Counted from the first letter of the stretch, positions 1-11,443 are shown. The stretch: 64,000 nucleotides of DNA from Desulfosalsimonas propionicica (GCF_013761005.1 NZ_JACDUS010000009.1:1-64000); one strand, 5' to 3'. Notes: generated by a model from the letters alone, not told the origin. Translations and numbers: made by a program.

Positions 1-52
1 GTTAAGCACGCCGCCAGCGTTCATTCTGAGCCAGGATCAAACTCTCCACTTA
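1..52 (-). rRNA. rrs: 16S ribosomal RNA, 5' end only
   Basis: Read on the minus strand, this stretch contains the near-universal 16S start AGAGTTTGATCCTGGCTCAG followed by the conserved GAACGCTGGCGGCGTGC region, with one ordinary variation. The gene runs off the left edge of the window, so only about the first 52 bases are present. The mature 5' end is placed about seven bases before AGAGTTTG by analogy with E. coli numbering. Confidence 0.96.
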
Positions 53-120
53 AATCGTACGTATCTTATAAATACGGATAAGCGAAAATAAAAATCAACT
101 TGGCCCGCTTATTGCCACTA

Positions 121-138
121 TTTAGTTTTCAAAGATCA
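121..138 (-). promoter_or_regulatory. boxA-like antitermination element in the rrn leader
   Basis: The minus-strand sequence TGATCTTTGAAAACTAAA lies about 70 bases before the 16S gene. It resembles the boxA element (TGCTCTTTAACA type) that recruits NusB/NusE antitermination factors in rRNA leaders, and similar CTTTGAAAACT strings are common in rrn leaders and spacers. The position between the last promoter and the 16S gene fits that role. Function is inferred from the match and position only. Confidence 0.5.
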
Positions 139-178
139 AGAAGACCTGCCGGATAAACAGCTCCGGGCAAAAGTATTC

Positions 179-207
179 TTTCTATCTGCAAAACAAGGCA
201 GTGTCAA
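179..207 (-). promoter_or_regulatory. rrn promoter candidate, proximal
   Basis: On the minus strand there is a perfect -35 TTGACA (202-207), a 17-base spacer and a -10-like TAGAAA (179-184). Just upstream (208-232) is an A-rich tract resembling an UP element, which is typical of strong rRNA promoters. Transcription would start roughly 120 bases before the 16S gene and cross the boxA-like element. The -35 and UP tract are convincing; the -10 is weaker. Confidence 0.6.
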
Positions 208-314
208 GCCTTATTTTGTTTTTTTTTGGAAAGATCAATCAGGTAATCGCAAACAATCGAGACCGTATGTTTTCGGTCAGAGGAGAGCAGATTCCATGTT
301 CAAGCTTATTTCCA

Positions 315-342
315 ATTATAATCAAATCCACGGCCCAGTCAA
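315..342 (-). promoter_or_regulatory. rrn promoter candidate, middle
   Basis: The minus strand shows -35 TTGACT (337-342), a 16-base spacer and a perfect -10 TATAAT (315-320). It points at the 16S gene, about 260 bases away, and is the best -10 of the three tandem candidates. Confidence 0.55.
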
Positions 343-406
343 GAACAAATCTTATGTTTTTTTGCGCCGCCTCCCCGCAAGGGCTTTGCCCATGTGAAGA
401 ATTAAA

Positions 407-435
407 CTTCTACCCTAAGCATCCAGATGTGTCAA
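407..435 (-). promoter_or_regulatory. rrn promoter candidate, distal
   Basis: The minus strand shows TTGACA (430-435), 17 bases, then TAGAAG (407-412). The spacing and the TAGAA start of the -10 are the same as in the proximal candidate. It lies just past the tyrS stop codon. The roughly 400 bases between tyrS and the 16S gene therefore hold promoters and leader rather than genes; I see no convincing tyrS terminator in them. Confidence 0.45.
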
Positions 436-458
436 GAAAAAAATCCTTCATCTACAAA

Positions 459-1745
459 TCAGCCCTGGATCTTGATTTTGTGGTACTTCTTCTTGCCCGC
501 CCGCAGCACGATCTCATTGTCTTCAAGGTCCTCTGCGCTGACCATGTAATCCTGCCGGTCAATGCGGCGGCCGTTGATATAAGCGCCCCCCTGTTTGATC
601 AGACGGCGTGCGGCACTGGCCGAATCGCTCAACCCAACCTGCTGATAGAGCTTGAAAGCAGGAATGCCCTGGTCCAGATCTGTTTTGTCAAACACCGAAC
701 TTGGCACACCAGCGTCATGATCCAAAGGCTGCCTTGGAATCTCGCTTGACGGCAAAAGGGTTTCGTCAATGCGCCGTGCGCCAAACATCTGTGAGGCTGC
801 CTGAAAGGCATTGACCGCTGCCCGGCGGCCATGTGCCAGGCATGTGGCCTCGTAGGCCAGCACCGCCTTGGCATTGTTGATGTCGGCATCCTTGAGGTTC
901 TGGACAGCCCGGATCTCTTCAGCTGGCAGGAACGTAAAAAGAAACAAAAACTTGACCACATCCCGATCGTCGGTATTGACCCAGTACTGGTAATATTCAT
1001 AGGGACTCGTCCGACCGGGATCCAGCCAGACAGCACCCTGGGCGGTTTTGCCCATTTTGGCACCGCTGCTGGTTGTCACCAGGGAAAAGGTCAGCCCGTA
1101 GGCTTCTGCCTGGCGCATGCGCCGAATCAGATCAATGCCGGCCACAATATTGCCCCATTGATCGCTGCCGCCCATCTGCAGCCGGCATCCGTGGCTGTCA
1201 TAGAGCTTTAAAAAATCATAGGCCTGCAACAGCATGTAGTTAAACTCGATAAAATTCAACCCTTCTTCAGAATCCAGGCGCACCCGGTAGCTTTCGGCCT
1301 TGATCATCCGGTTAACCGAAAAATGGCGGCCAATATCTCGTAAAAATTCAATGTATCGCAGGTCCACCAGCCAGTCGGCATTGTTTAGCAGTTCGGCGTT
1401 ACCTTCGTCAAATGCGATAAACCGGGACAGCTGCCCCTTGATGGCATTCGCATTTTCCTGAACCATTTCCAGGGTCAGAAGCTGACGCATTTCGGTTTTA
1501 CCGCTCGGGTCGCCCACAAGGCCGGTACCCCCGCCAACCAGGGCGATGGGCCGATGGCCGGCGCGCTGCATATGGGAAAGGGCCATGATCGGCAGCAGAT
1601 GACCCACATGCAGGCTCGATCCGGTGGGATCAAATCCGACATAACAGGTTACGGGCGCGTTTTCTTCCAGTTCCCGCCCCAATTGTTCGTCATGTGTGGT
1701 GGCTTCAACAAAGCCCCGCTCCCGGAGTGTCTCCAATACATTCAT
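459..1745 (-). CDS. tyrS: Tyrosyl-tRNA synthetase
   Basis: Class I aminoacyl-tRNA synthetase that charges tRNA-Tyr in the cytoplasm. At 428 residues it has the usual bacterial TyrS length. The HIGH-type signature reads HVGH (about residues 46-49) and the KMSKS-type loop reads KMGKT (about 230-234). The Asp-Gln-Trp-Gly stretch of the tyrosine pocket is visible, and the C-terminus (about 360-425) is an S4 RNA-binding domain. It starts at ATG 1745, 110 bases after rny on the same strand, so co-transcription with rny is possible. The rrn operon follows it. Confidence 0.97.
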   Translation of the reverse strand: MNVLETLRERGFVEATTHDEQLGRELEENAPVTCYVGFDPTGSSLHVGHLLPIMALSHMQRAGHRPIALVGGGTGLVGDPSGKTEMRQLLTLEMVQENANAIKGQLSRFIAFDEGNAELLNNADWLVDLRYIEFLRDIGRHFSVNRMIKAESYRVRLDSEEGLNFIEFNYMLLQAYDFLKLYDSHGCRLQMGGSDQWGNIVAGIDLIRRMRQAEAYGLTFSLVTTSSGAKMGKTAQGAVWLDPGRTSPYEYYQYWVNTDDRDVVKFLFLFTFLPAEEIRAVQNLKDADINNAKAVLAYEATCLAHGRRAAVNAFQAASQMFGARRIDETLLPSSEIPRQPLDHDAGVPSSVFDKTDLDQGIPAFKLYQQVGLSDSASAARRLIKQGGAYINGRRIDRQDYMVSAEDLEDNEIVLRAGKKKYHKIKIQG

Positions 1746-1855
1746 GGCAGTGGTTCTTTTCAGGCTGATTGGGTTATGTGCTTCCCTGATCGCTGATTTT
1801 ACTGCGAATCACGGGTGCCGGGACTATAGAAGCCCGCACCTGTACCGGCTCTGGC

Positions 1856-3418
1856 TTACTTGTTGGCGTATTCCACGGCCCGGGTCTCACGGATGACCGT
1901 TACCTTGATCTGGCCTGGAAAGGTTAGTTTTTCCTCGATTTTTTTAACGATGTCTTTTCCAAGAATCACGGCATCATCATCAGACATTTTGCCCCCATCC
2001 ACGATGACCCGAAGCTCCCGGCCTGCCTGAATCGCATAGGCATTGGCCACGCCTTTGGCCTCCTTGGCAATGCCCTCCAGGTCTTCGAGGCGCTTGATGT
2101 AATTTTCGAGCAATTCCTTGCGCGCTCCAGGCCGGGCGCCGGAAAGACTATCTGCTGCCTGCACCAGAAGATCATACACGGATTCAGGGGTTACATCCTC
2201 GTGATGGGCGGCAATGGCATGGACCACCTTGGGGGCTTCACCATGCTTCTTGGCCAGCCTGGCACCGATTTCGGCATGATTGCCATCCACCTCGTGATCA
2301 ATGGCCTTGCCGATGTCATGGAGCAGACCCATACGCTTGGCCATTTTCACGTTCAGGCCCAGTTCCGCTGCCATGGCCCCACACAGAAAGCCCACCTCTA
2401 TGGAATGCTGAAGCACGTTTTGCGCGTAACTGGTGCGAAACTTCAACCGGCCCAGATATTTTATCAGCTCATTGTTAATGCCGTGCACGCCCAGATCAAA
2501 TGCGGCCTGGCTTCCGGCCTCCTTGATGGTGACCTCCACTTCCTGATCCACTTTCTTGACCACATCCTCGATTCTTGCCGGATGAATCCGGCCGTCCTCG
2601 ATCAGACGCAAAAGAGACAGGCGGGCCACTTCCCGGCGCACAGGATTGAACCCGGATAGAATCACAGCTTCCGGCGTATCGTCAATAATGAGATCAATTC
2701 CCGTGGCCGCTTCCAGGGCCCGGATATTTCGTCCTTCCCTGCCGATGATCCGGCCCTTCATTTCATCATCCGGGAGCTGCACCACGGAAACCGTGCGCTC
2801 GGCAACAAAATCTCCAGCATAGCGCTGGATCGCCGTGGCCATGATCTTTTTGGCTTCCTTGTCCGCATTTTCCTTTGCCTCGGCCACGATCCGCTTAATC
2901 ATCTTGGCGCTGTCGTGCCGGGCTTCATTTTCCATGGACTGCATAAGCAGTTCCTTGGACTCCTCGGCCGTCATGCCGGAAATGGTTTCCAGCTGACGTT
3001 TCTGCTCATCTATGAGATCCTGGTAGTGTTTTTCCCGCTTGGCAATGCCCGACTCCCGTTCCTGGAGTTCGCGTTCCATGCGTGCGTTTTCTTTTGCCTG
3101 ATGCTCTATCTGCTCGTTTTTCTTGTCAAGATTTTCTTCCTTGGAAAGCAGGCGTTTTTCCTGTTTTTTAAGCTCGTCGCGGGTTTCGGCGGTTTCGGCG
3201 TCAAAATCGCTTTTCATTTTATAAAGCCGATCCTTGGCCTCAAGCTGTGCCTCCTTGATCAAGGAATCAGACTTGCGCTCCGCAGCCTCAACGATCATTT
3301 TAGCCTTTTCTTCGGCATCGGCTATCTTCTGGCCTGCAAGCCGGTGCCGGAGCAGTTGCGATGCGCCAAAGCCCAGCGCAGCGCCTGCAATGAACATTAA
3401 AATATAAATTCCATCCAT
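1856..3418 (-). CDS. rny: Ribonuclease Y
   Basis: Membrane-anchored endoribonuclease that initiates mRNA decay. The 520 residues match the family length. A single N-terminal membrane segment (about residues 4-22) is followed by a long charged coiled coil (about 30-190), a KH RNA-binding domain (about 210-275) with [15 protein letters not shown], and an HD metal-dependent phosphodiesterase domain whose HD pair sits in LLHDIGKA (about residue 366). The C-terminus EYANK is typical. The ATG at 3418 is preceded by a GGGGGCAAG ribosome binding site. The 6S RNA gene lies directly upstream. Confidence 0.97.
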   Translation of the reverse strand: MDGIYILMFIAGAALGFGASQLLRHRLAGQKIADAEEKAKMIVEAAERKSDSLIKEAQLEAKDRLYKMKSDFDAETAETRDELKKQEKRLLSKEENLDKKNEQIEHQAKENARMERELQERESGIAKREKHYQDLIDEQKRQLETISGMTAEESKELLMQSMENEARHDSAKMIKRIVAEAKENADKEAKKIMATAIQRYAGDFVAERTVSVVQLPDDEMKGRIIGREGRNIRALEAATGIDLIIDDTPEAVILSGFNPVRREVARLSLLRLIEDGRIHPARIEDVVKKVDQEVEVTIKEAGSQAAFDLGVHGINNELIKYLGRLKFRTSYAQNVLQHSIEVGFLCGAMAAELGLNVKMAKRMGLLHDIGKAIDHEVDGNHAEIGARLAKKHGEAPKVVHAIAAHHEDVTPESVYDLLVQAADSLSGARPGARKELLENYIKRLEDLEGIAKEAKGVANAYAIQAGRELRVIVDGGKMSDDDAVILGKDIVKKIEEKLTFPGQIKVTVIRETRAVEYANK

Positions 3419-3671
3419 TCTTGCCCCCTAAGCATAAGATCCAACGGAGGCCCTGAGATGTCGGCAAAGGGTCCCGGGGTGTGTTTGTTTTGTGTCACAA
3501 CACCATCTTCTCAACGATTGGCTGAGAATCAAAATCACTATTGATGCATCTGTAAATGGTGCGGTTGATTTGAGGTGGTCAACGGGAAAGAATGTCGTGA
3601 TGCAGCTGATGGAAAAGCAAAGAAGAGCAAAAGTTCCTGCACAGTTTAAAAAGCCAGTCACCGTAAAATTT

Positions 3672-3692
3672 GGCGGGAAAATAACCCCCGCC
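3672..3692 (-). terminator. Hairpin at the 3' end of 6S RNA
   Basis: GGCGGG and CCCGCC form a 6-bp GC stem on the minus strand, followed by AAATTTT. It overlaps the closing stem of 6S RNA and could act as its terminator. The following T run is short, so some read-through into rny is possible. The rest of 3419-3671 holds no gene I can support. Confidence 0.45.
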
Positions 3693-3860
3693 ACGCCGTG
3701 TTGAAAGAGCCTTGAACCGGGCTCATTGAGGTGGGCGCCTTATGACTTCTTCAGGCTTTTCCGTACATGCGGAACTTGCACACCAAAGCCAGGGAAGGCT
3801 CCCTTTTTCATAGGTGTTGGGTCAAGGGGCACTATTCAATCACGAACATAGCAGGGGATT
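3683..3860 (-). ncRNA. ssrS: 6S RNA
   Basis: 6S RNA binds sigma70-RNA polymerase as a mimic of open promoter DNA and dampens transcription in stationary phase. On the minus strand the 5' half reads ATGTTCGTGA followed by GTGCCCCTTGA, and the 3' half reads GGTTCAAGG then CAACACGGCG. These match the conserved arms of proteobacterial 6S RNA (ATGTTCGCAAG, GTCCCCTGA, GGTTCAAGGG, GCGGCGGCAT). The ends can pair as AATCCCC/GGGGGTT, giving about 178 nt, close to the usual 180-185. It lies directly downstream of zapA, the classic proteobacterial location. Ends are approximate. Confidence 0.87.
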
Positions 3861-3923
3861 ATTTCATCTCCATGTTTCACGGCGCATATTTTTGCTCTAA
3901 GCAATGACACATCAAACAAGCCA

Positions 3924-4232
3924 TCAATGGCATTGGCTTGACGCAATCATCCGGTCCATTGTCAAGGCACGGTTGGCCACAGACTGTAAAAGTTCGTCGT
4001 GATCCTGCTTCAACTCCATGTGCTGTTTGACAACATTTAAAGCTGCGAGCACCACGATGGCAAGCTTATTGGTTTTCTGCGCATGCGCGGGAAATCGTGA
4101 GGCCACCTGGTGAACCTCGTCAACCAAATAGTCGGCCACTTCCCGCGCATCCATCGGACTGTCTTTATCAGCCCGGAATTTAAAATATTCGCCCAAAAGC
4201 TCTATTGTAATGATCTGTTCCAACGAAGGCAT
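3924..4232 (-). CDS. zapA: Cell division protein ZapA
   Basis: Small FtsZ-associated protein that bundles FtsZ protofilaments at midcell. The N-terminal beta region (ITIELLGEYFKFRA) is followed by the helical dimer/tetramer segment with NKLAIVVLAALNV, as in the ZapA family. I chose the ATG at 4232, preceded by AGGG at good spacing, giving 102 residues. A TTG at 4250 would add six residues but has no ribosome binding site. It follows a ZapB-like gene by 36 bases and precedes 6S RNA, the usual zapA-ssrS order. Confidence 0.92.
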   Translation of the reverse strand: MPSLEQIITIELLGEYFKFRADKDSPMDAREVADYLVDEVHQVASRFPAHAQKTNKLAIVVLAALNVVKQHMELKQDHDELLQSVANRALTMDRMIASSQCH

Positions 4233-4268
4233 AATCACCCTGCCTGGCAACCGCTTTTGTAGTCCCTT

Positions 4269-4523
4269 TTATTCTTCCGGGGACGGTGTTTCGGCTGCAT
4301 TGTTGAGCTTGGCCAGTAAATCGTCGATTCTGGATCGAATTTGCGTCTTTTGCTGTAAAAATTGATTCTCAGCTTCAGTCTTTTGATCCAATTCCGATTC
4401 CAGTTGCTGCACTTTGGCCTGCAAATCGGTATTGTTTCGCTGAAGTGCTTGACATTGCTCAATCAAGTGTTCCACTTTTTCCTGAAGCGTATCCAGCTGA
4501 TGCATCACTTCATCAGTTTCCAC
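4269..4523 (-). CDS. ZapB-like coiled-coil cell division protein
   Basis: An 84-residue protein that is almost entirely coiled coil: heptad-like leucines from about residue 7 to 75, rich in Glu, Gln and Lys, with an acidic Pro-Ser-Glu tail. ZapB proteins are short coiled coils that link to FtsZ through ZapA, and this gene sits immediately upstream of zapA. The start is a GTG at 4523 with a strong AGAGGTGAG ribosome binding site. Sequence alone cannot separate ZapB from other short coiled coils; the neighbourhood supports the call. Confidence 0.75.
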   Translation of the reverse strand: METDEVMHQLDTLQEKVEHLIEQCQALQRNNTDLQAKVQQLESELDQKTEAENQFLQQKTQIRSRIDDLLAKLNNAAETPSPEE

Positions 4524-4578
4524 TATCTCACCTCTTTATTTGGTATATAAGGTTGACAACAAAGAAAGTCAAGGCTTT

Positions 4579-5343
4579 TCATTGTGATGAAATCAGGGAC
4601 TCGACACTTTGGAGATCCCTGGGGCTGTTAATGCCGATCACTTCACGATTATCCCGGCAGATCATCAGCCCCACCCGCCTGCCGGAGTCAACGGCAATTC
4701 CTACAATATCGGTGAGATACATCTCAGCTTGCGAGTTGTTCGTATTGATCTGCATAAGCGCGGTTTCCAGAAAGAGGCGGTCGACGATATAGATTCCGGT
4801 ATTTATAGTGGTAATCGCTTTTTCGGCCACAGTTGCGTCCGCTTCTTCCACAATGCATGCCACGTTTCCATCCGCATTTTGCTTAAGCCTTCCATAGCCG
4901 GTTGGATCCTCCACTTTGGCGGCAAGCACTGTGATATCCTGACCATTTCCGGTATGCCGGGCAACCAGCATGGCCAGAGTTTCCCTGGAAATCAGGGGGA
5001 CGTCGCCGCACAGAATCATGACATGGTCTGCATTTTCCGGCAAAGCCGGCATTGCACACAACACCGCATGCCCCGTGCCTTTCTGCTCTGCCTGAAGGGC
5101 AAAATCCACGGTCGCGTGGGAAAGCACTATGGATTTAACTTCATCGGCCTGGGTGCCGACCACGACCACGATATTTCCGGCCACGCCCAAAGCCGCATCA
5201 ACAACATGGAGAATCATCGGCCTGCCCGCAACCGGGTGGAGCACCTTGGCCTTTTCCGATTTCATCCGGGTTCCCTTGCCGGCTGCAAGGACAATGGCTG
5301 CAACCATAGGAGGAATATTGTGTTTATCCTGACCAGATATCAT
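4579..5343 (-). CDS. GlmU-type N-acetylglucosamine-1-phosphate uridylyltransferase domain, no acetyltransferase domain
   Basis: Nucleotidyltransferase that would make UDP-GlcNAc from GlcNAc-1-phosphate and UTP. It has the family signature LAAGKGTRMKS near residue 20, QKGTGHAV for the nucleobase, LCGDVPL with the metal-binding Asp, and GYGRLK. Full GlmU is about 450-460 residues with a C-terminal left-handed beta-helix acetyltransferase. This protein stops at 254 residues, and the downstream DNA leads into the ZapB-like gene with no hexapeptide remnants. Either another enzyme makes GlcNAc-1-phosphate or the substrate differs. It lies after the terminator that closes the atp operon. Confidence 0.82.
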   Translation of the reverse strand: MISGQDKHNIPPMVAAIVLAAGKGTRMKSEKAKVLHPVAGRPMILHVVDAALGVAGNIVVVVGTQADEVKSIVLSHATVDFALQAEQKGTGHAVLCAMPALPENADHVMILCGDVPLISRETLAMLVARHTGNGQDITVLAAKVEDPTGYGRLKQNADGNVACIVEEADATVAEKAITTINTGIYIVDRLFLETALMQINTNNSQAEMYLTDIVGIAVDSGRRVGLMICRDNREVIGINSPRDLQSVESLISSQ

Positions 5344-5370
5344 TTCTAAACCCTAAGCCTGTGAAACAAG

Positions 5371-5411
5371 GCAAAAAGGGCAAGCCATATCAATGGCATT
5401 GCCCTTTTTGC
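5371..5411 (-). terminator. Strong hairpin closing the atp operon
   Basis: A long, almost perfect inverted repeat: GCAAAAAGGGCA and TGCCCTTTTTGC flank a shorter CCAT/ATGG pairing. The stem contains A and T runs on both sides, so it can terminate in both directions. It lies between atpC and the GlmU-like gene. A second small hairpin (CCCCGA/TCGGGG, about 5424-5441) sits between it and atpC. Confidence 0.8.
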
Positions 5412-5493
5412 GTATTCTATTCCCCCGAGCAGAATCGGGGTTTATTGTAAAATACAGTGATACACGGCAGTCCGTGTTCATCGGCGCCGCTGG

Positions 5494-5913
5494 CTAGTGG
5501 GTGGAGCCACTGCCCTGCACAATGTTCATGCGCGTCAGGGCCCGCTGCATCGCCGCCCGGGCCCGGGCAAAGTCCACATCTTCCTTGTCACCCGCCAGAC
5601 GCTGCTGTGCCCGCTCATAGGCATCCTTGGCCCGCTCATAATCGATGTTTTCTAAACGTTCGGCGGATTCGGCCAGAATGGTGACTTTATCGGGCAGTGC
5701 TTCGGCAAATCCACCGCTTACAAAAACGTAGTGTTCATCGCCCTTTTCATTCCGATAGCGCACCTTGCCCACCTGAAGTGAAGTCAGAAAAGGCGTATGA
5801 CCGGAAAGGACACCAAATTCGCCCAAAGTGCCGGGGGCCATAACGATCTGGCTCGATTCACTGACCACGTATTTTTCCGGGGTCACAATTTCGAGTTGAA
5901 TATTTTCAGCCAT
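5494..5913 (-). CDS. atpC: ATP synthase F1 epsilon subunit
   Basis: Rotor subunit that couples the gamma shaft to the c ring and inhibits ATP hydrolysis. Its 139 residues are normal. The N-terminal beta-sandwich contains the family run PGTLGEFGVLSGHTP (about residues 27-41), and the C-terminus (about 90-135) is the Ala/Arg-rich helical hairpin. It is the last gene of the operon, 22 bases after atpD, and is followed by a strong terminator hairpin. Confidence 0.96.
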   Translation of the reverse strand: MAENIQLEIVTPEKYVVSESSQIVMAPGTLGEFGVLSGHTPFLTSLQVGKVRYRNEKGDEHYVFVSGGFAEALPDKVTILAESAERLENIDYERAKDAYERAQQRLAGDKEDVDFARARAAMQRALTRMNIVQGSGSTH

Positions 5914-5935
5914 GCACAGTTCCTTTTCTCACTGA

Positions 5936-8294
<2,359 letters not shown>

Positions 8295-8350
8295 ATATCG
8301 ACTCGCCTTATTCGCTTGTTATCCAGTTGCGGTTAAAAACGGCCAAACAC

Positions 8351-9868
8351 CTATTTGATCGTATCCTTGAACTCTTCGCCGTACTCGGCAAGTGCCTTCT
8401 GGAGCTGCTGATCGATATCGTCCGTGATTTCCCGTTTTTCGGAAATGCCGGAAAGAATGTCGGGATAACGGCTATCAATAAACTGATAAAGACCAACCTC
8501 ATACTTGGCCAGGGTATTGATGGGAAGCTTATCCAGAAAACCCTTTGCACCGGCGTAGAGAATCAGCACCTGCTTTTCCAGGGGAAGAGGCTGATACTGG
8601 GGCTGCTTGAGGATCTCCACCAGGCGTTCACCGCGCAGCAGCTGCTTCTGGGTGGCCGCGTCGAGATCGGAACCAAAAGCTGCAAATGACTCCAGTTCCC
8701 TGTACTGGGCAAGATCCAGCCGCAGGGTTCCGGCCACCTGTTTCATGGCCTTTTCCTGGGCGGCACCACCGACCCGGGAAACCGAGAGTCCGACGTTGAT
8801 GGCCGGGCGGACACCGGCGAAAAACAGACCGGGTTCGAGATAAATCTGGCCGTCTGTAATGGAAATCACGTTAGTGGGAATATATGCGGAAACATCACCT
8901 GCCTGAGTTTCAATAATGGGCAGGGCGGTCAGGGATCCGGCGCCGAGCTCATCATTTAGCTTGGCAGCGCGTTCCAGCAACCGGGAATGGTTGTAGAAAA
9001 TATCTCCGGGATAGGCTTCGCGTCCCGGCGGACGGCGCATCAGCAGGGAGACCTGGCGGTAAGCTGCGGCCTGCTTGGAAAGATCGTCATATATAATCAG
9101 GGCATGTTTGCCGTTGTCACGAAAATACTCGCCGATGGCACATCCAGCGTACGGAGAGACGTACTGCTGGGTTGCCGGGTCAGAGGCACAGGCGGAAATC
9201 ACCGTGGTATATTCCATGGCGCCGTGCTTTTCCAGGGTGGCAACCACCTGGGCGACAGTGGATCGTTTCTGACCTGTGGCAACGTAAATGCAATAAACAT
9301 CCTGCCCTTTCTGGCTCAGGATCGCGTCAATGGCTACTGCAGTTTTTCCGATCTGGCGGTCGCCGATAATCAGTTCCCGCTGACCGCGGCCAACAGGGGT
9401 CATGGCGTCAATGGCCTTCAAACCGGTATAGAGGGGTTCATGCACACTTTTGCGGTCAATAACGCCCGGTGCAACCATCTCAATTCTTCGTGTTTCCTTG
9501 GTTTCCACGGGTCCCTTGCCGTCAACCGGCTCGCCCACTGCGGAAAGCACCCGGCCAAGGACGCCGTCGCCCACCGGCACCTCAGCAATCCGGCCGGTAC
9601 GCTTGACAATGTCGCCTTCCTTGATATCGGTGGTTTCACCCATAACGGCGACACCCACATTATCTTCCTCAAGGTTCATGGCCAGCCCGAGCACCCCATT
9701 GGGAAATTCCACAAGCTCCAGTGCCTGGACCTTGTCAAGGCCATATACGCGGGCGATGCCGTCACCAACCGACAAGATAATTCCGGTTTCGGAAAGCTCT
9801 ACCTTCTTGTCGAACTCCTGGATTTGATCCTTAATAATCTGGCTGATTTCTTCGGCTTTTATTTCCAT
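8351..9868 (-). CDS. atpA: ATP synthase F1 alpha subunit
   Basis: Non-catalytic nucleotide-binding subunit of F1, 505 residues as expected. The P-loop is GDRQIGKT (about residues 169-176), where most bacteria have Thr instead of Ile at the fifth position. [20 protein letters not shown] and the SRVGG stretch are typical. Its start codon shares one base with the atpH stop (TAATG), indicating translational coupling. Confidence 0.98.
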   Translation of the reverse strand: MEIKAEEISQIIKDQIQEFDKKVELSETGIILSVGDGIARVYGLDKVQALELVEFPNGVLGLAMNLEEDNVGVAVMGETTDIKEGDIVKRTGRIAEVPVGDGVLGRVLSAVGEPVDGKGPVETKETRRIEMVAPGVIDRKSVHEPLYTGLKAIDAMTPVGRGQRELIIGDRQIGKTAVAIDAILSQKGQDVYCIYVATGQKRSTVAQVVATLEKHGAMEYTTVISACASDPATQQYVSPYAGCAIGEYFRDNGKHALIIYDDLSKQAAAYRQVSLLMRRPPGREAYPGDIFYNHSRLLERAAKLNDELGAGSLTALPIIETQAGDVSAYIPTNVISITDGQIYLEPGLFFAGVRPAINVGLSVSRVGGAAQEKAMKQVAGTLRLDLAQYRELESFAAFGSDLDAATQKQLLRGERLVEILKQPQYQPLPLEKQVLILYAGAKGFLDKLPINTLAKYEVGLYQFIDSRYPDILSGISEKREITDDIDQQLQKALAEYGEEFKDTIK

Positions 9869-10419
9869 TAGACACTCTCACCCCTTTTTAAAGATTCACG
9901 CATATTTTTCAGTTGTGTCCGAATGCTGCCATCGAGCACAAGATCCCCAATCTTTGTCACCACCCCGCCAATGAGTTCGGGGTCCTGTTTGGCCTCAACC
10001 ACCACTTCCTTGCCGGTCAGACGGGACAGGGACTGGCGGATTTGTTCAAAAGAATCAGAGGAAAGTTCAGTGGCCGAAGTGAGTTCGGCGCGCACAACAC
10101 CTTTTAATTCGTCTGCAAGCCTTTGGTAATGATCATTGATGTCCTGAATGTAACCGAATCGCTTTTTCTTAAACAAAAGGGTTACAAAGGATTTCATGAC
10201 GGCTGACATGTCCAGTTCTGCAAGCACGGCGTTTAGCACCCGCTTCCGGTTTTCCGTACTGTGGAGGGGATTGCTTACAGTTGCCGCAAATTCCGGCTGT
10301 GCATTCAGCAGTCCCACAAACGACTGAAGTTCCTCACGGTATTTCTCCGCCTGGCCGTCCTGCCTGCCGATCAATATCAAGGCCTTGGCGTAACGTCTTG
10401 CGATTGCTGAGCTTCTCAC
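9868..10419 (-). CDS. atpH: ATP synthase F1 delta subunit
   Basis: Peripheral-stalk subunit joining F1 to the b subunits (OSCP family). It is 183 residues long. The N-terminal helical domain starts with [12 protein letters not shown], and the C-terminal part contains [20 protein letters not shown], the family signature. The start is a GTG that overlaps the atpF stop by four bases (GTGA), so translation is likely coupled. Confidence 0.96.
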   Translation of the reverse strand: MRSSAIARRYAKALILIGRQDGQAEKYREELQSFVGLLNAQPEFAATVSNPLHSTENRKRVLNAVLAELDMSAVMKSFVTLLFKKKRFGYIQDINDHYQRLADELKGVVRAELTSATELSSDSFEQIRQSLSRLTGKEVVVEAKQDPELIGGVVTKIGDLVLDGSIRTQLKNMRESLKRGESV

Positions 10420-11021
10420 TTTGTCACCACCTTAGTTAGATATTCTTGCACAAGTTTCTCCTGGTCCTCAGGGGTTGTTTCCCGTTTGAGCTTTTCCTCG
10501 GCTTTTTCAATCGCTTTCTCAAACACCTCGGTTTCCAGTTTCAGCTTGGCCTGGGCAAATTCCATTTCAATATTGCGCCGGGCCTGCTCCTCGAGCTTAC
10601 CGGCAGCTGACTGGGCTTCCTGAAGGATTTTTTCCTTCAGGTTTTCACCCTGCTGGCGGTACTGGTCAATGATTTGTTCGGCTTCCTGACTAAGGGCGGA
10701 AAGGCGATCGTTGTATTCGGCGAGTTTTTTCTCGGTTTCCTGCTTCTGGGCTTCAAGATCATCGAGCTGCTCTTTGATCAGCCGAATCCGATCACCAAGA
10801 AACTGCTTGAGAGGCTTTTTTAAAACAAAAAACAGGATCAGAACCAAGGCAATAAAATTCATCACCCGATAAGTATCGGTGGCAACCCAGCCGGGACCGC
10901 CATGGTCCCCGTTTCCCCCGCTGGCGGCAAAAACAATGCCGGCGGTCGCCAGCATAAACAAACCAGCAAGGAGGAGGGCTGTACGTAGGTTAAGTTTTTT
11001 CACTTTCTCCGGTATCATCAA
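10416..11021 (-). CDS. atpF: ATP synthase F0 b subunit
   Basis: Peripheral-stalk subunit. The 201 residues begin with a hydrophobic segment (about residues 15-33), then a second one containing YRVMNFIALVLILFFVL (about 51-67), then a long charged helix (about 75-195). The first hydrophobic stretch may be a signal or a second membrane span. The start overlaps the preceding b' gene by four bases. Having b and b' side by side is usual in many Desulfobacterota. Confidence 0.93.
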   Translation of the reverse strand: MMIPEKVKKLNLRTALLLAGLFMLATAGIVFAASGGNGDHGGPGWVATDTYRVMNFIALVLILFFVLKKPLKQFLGDRIRLIKEQLDDLEAQKQETEKKLAEYNDRLSALSQEAEQIIDQYRQQGENLKEKILQEAQSAAGKLEEQARRNIEMEFAQAKLKLETEVFEKAIEKAEEKLKRETTPEDQEKLVQEYLTKVVTK

Positions 11022-11443
11022 AGCGCCCTCCCCAGTATCTTTTCGCTGATTTGGTCGGCAAATTGGTCAACCTGCGGCTGGAGAGATTTCCGAACGGTTT
11101 CAACCTCCCGCCCCACACGCTCCCGGATTTCAGCCATATCGGAACGCGCCTTTTCATTGATCTGTTCCATCATCCGGCGTTCCTGCTCACGAGCCTGCTC
11201 CTCAAGTTCTTCCTTTTCCTTCTGCCCCTTTTCCCGTGCCTGCTTGATGCCGGCCTGAATCGCCTGTTCCTTTTCAGAAAGATCCTGCTCGTATGTGGCA
11301 ATACCCTGCTCCAGACCCTCGACTTTTTCCCGGCGCTGGGCAAGGATGCCCCGGATCGGACGATAAAGGACAAAATTCAACGCCCAGATCAGCACCACAA
11401 AATTTACCATCTGGATGAATAGCGATCCATCAACATTGATCAT
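11018..11443 (-). CDS. atpF': ATP synthase F0 b' subunit
   Basis: Second, divergent peripheral-stalk subunit. It is 141 residues long, with one N-terminal membrane segment (about residues 8-28), the motif LYRPIRGILAQRREKV just after it, and a long Glu/Gln/Arg-rich coiled coil. It would form a b/b' heterodimer with the next gene. It is the first gene of the atp operon, with a GGAGG ribosome binding site and a promoter candidate about 100 bases upstream. Genes for F0 a and c are not in the window. Confidence 0.92.
   Translation of the reverse strand: MINVDGSLFIQMVNFVVLIWALNFVLYRPIRGILAQRREKVEGLEQGIATYEQDLSEKEQAIQAGIKQAREKGQKEKEELEEQAREQERRMMEQINEKARSDMAEIRERVGREVETVRKSLQPQVDQFADQISEKILGRAL

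Noticed and set aside
1814-1840. Hairpin GGTGC-GGG/CCCGCACC between rny and tyrS
   Set aside because: It has a bulge and no T run, so it is not a convincing terminator; its role is unclear.
3428-3704. Open frames on both strands between rny and zapA
   Set aside because: They overlap the 6S RNA region edge, have no ribosome binding site and no family resemblance.
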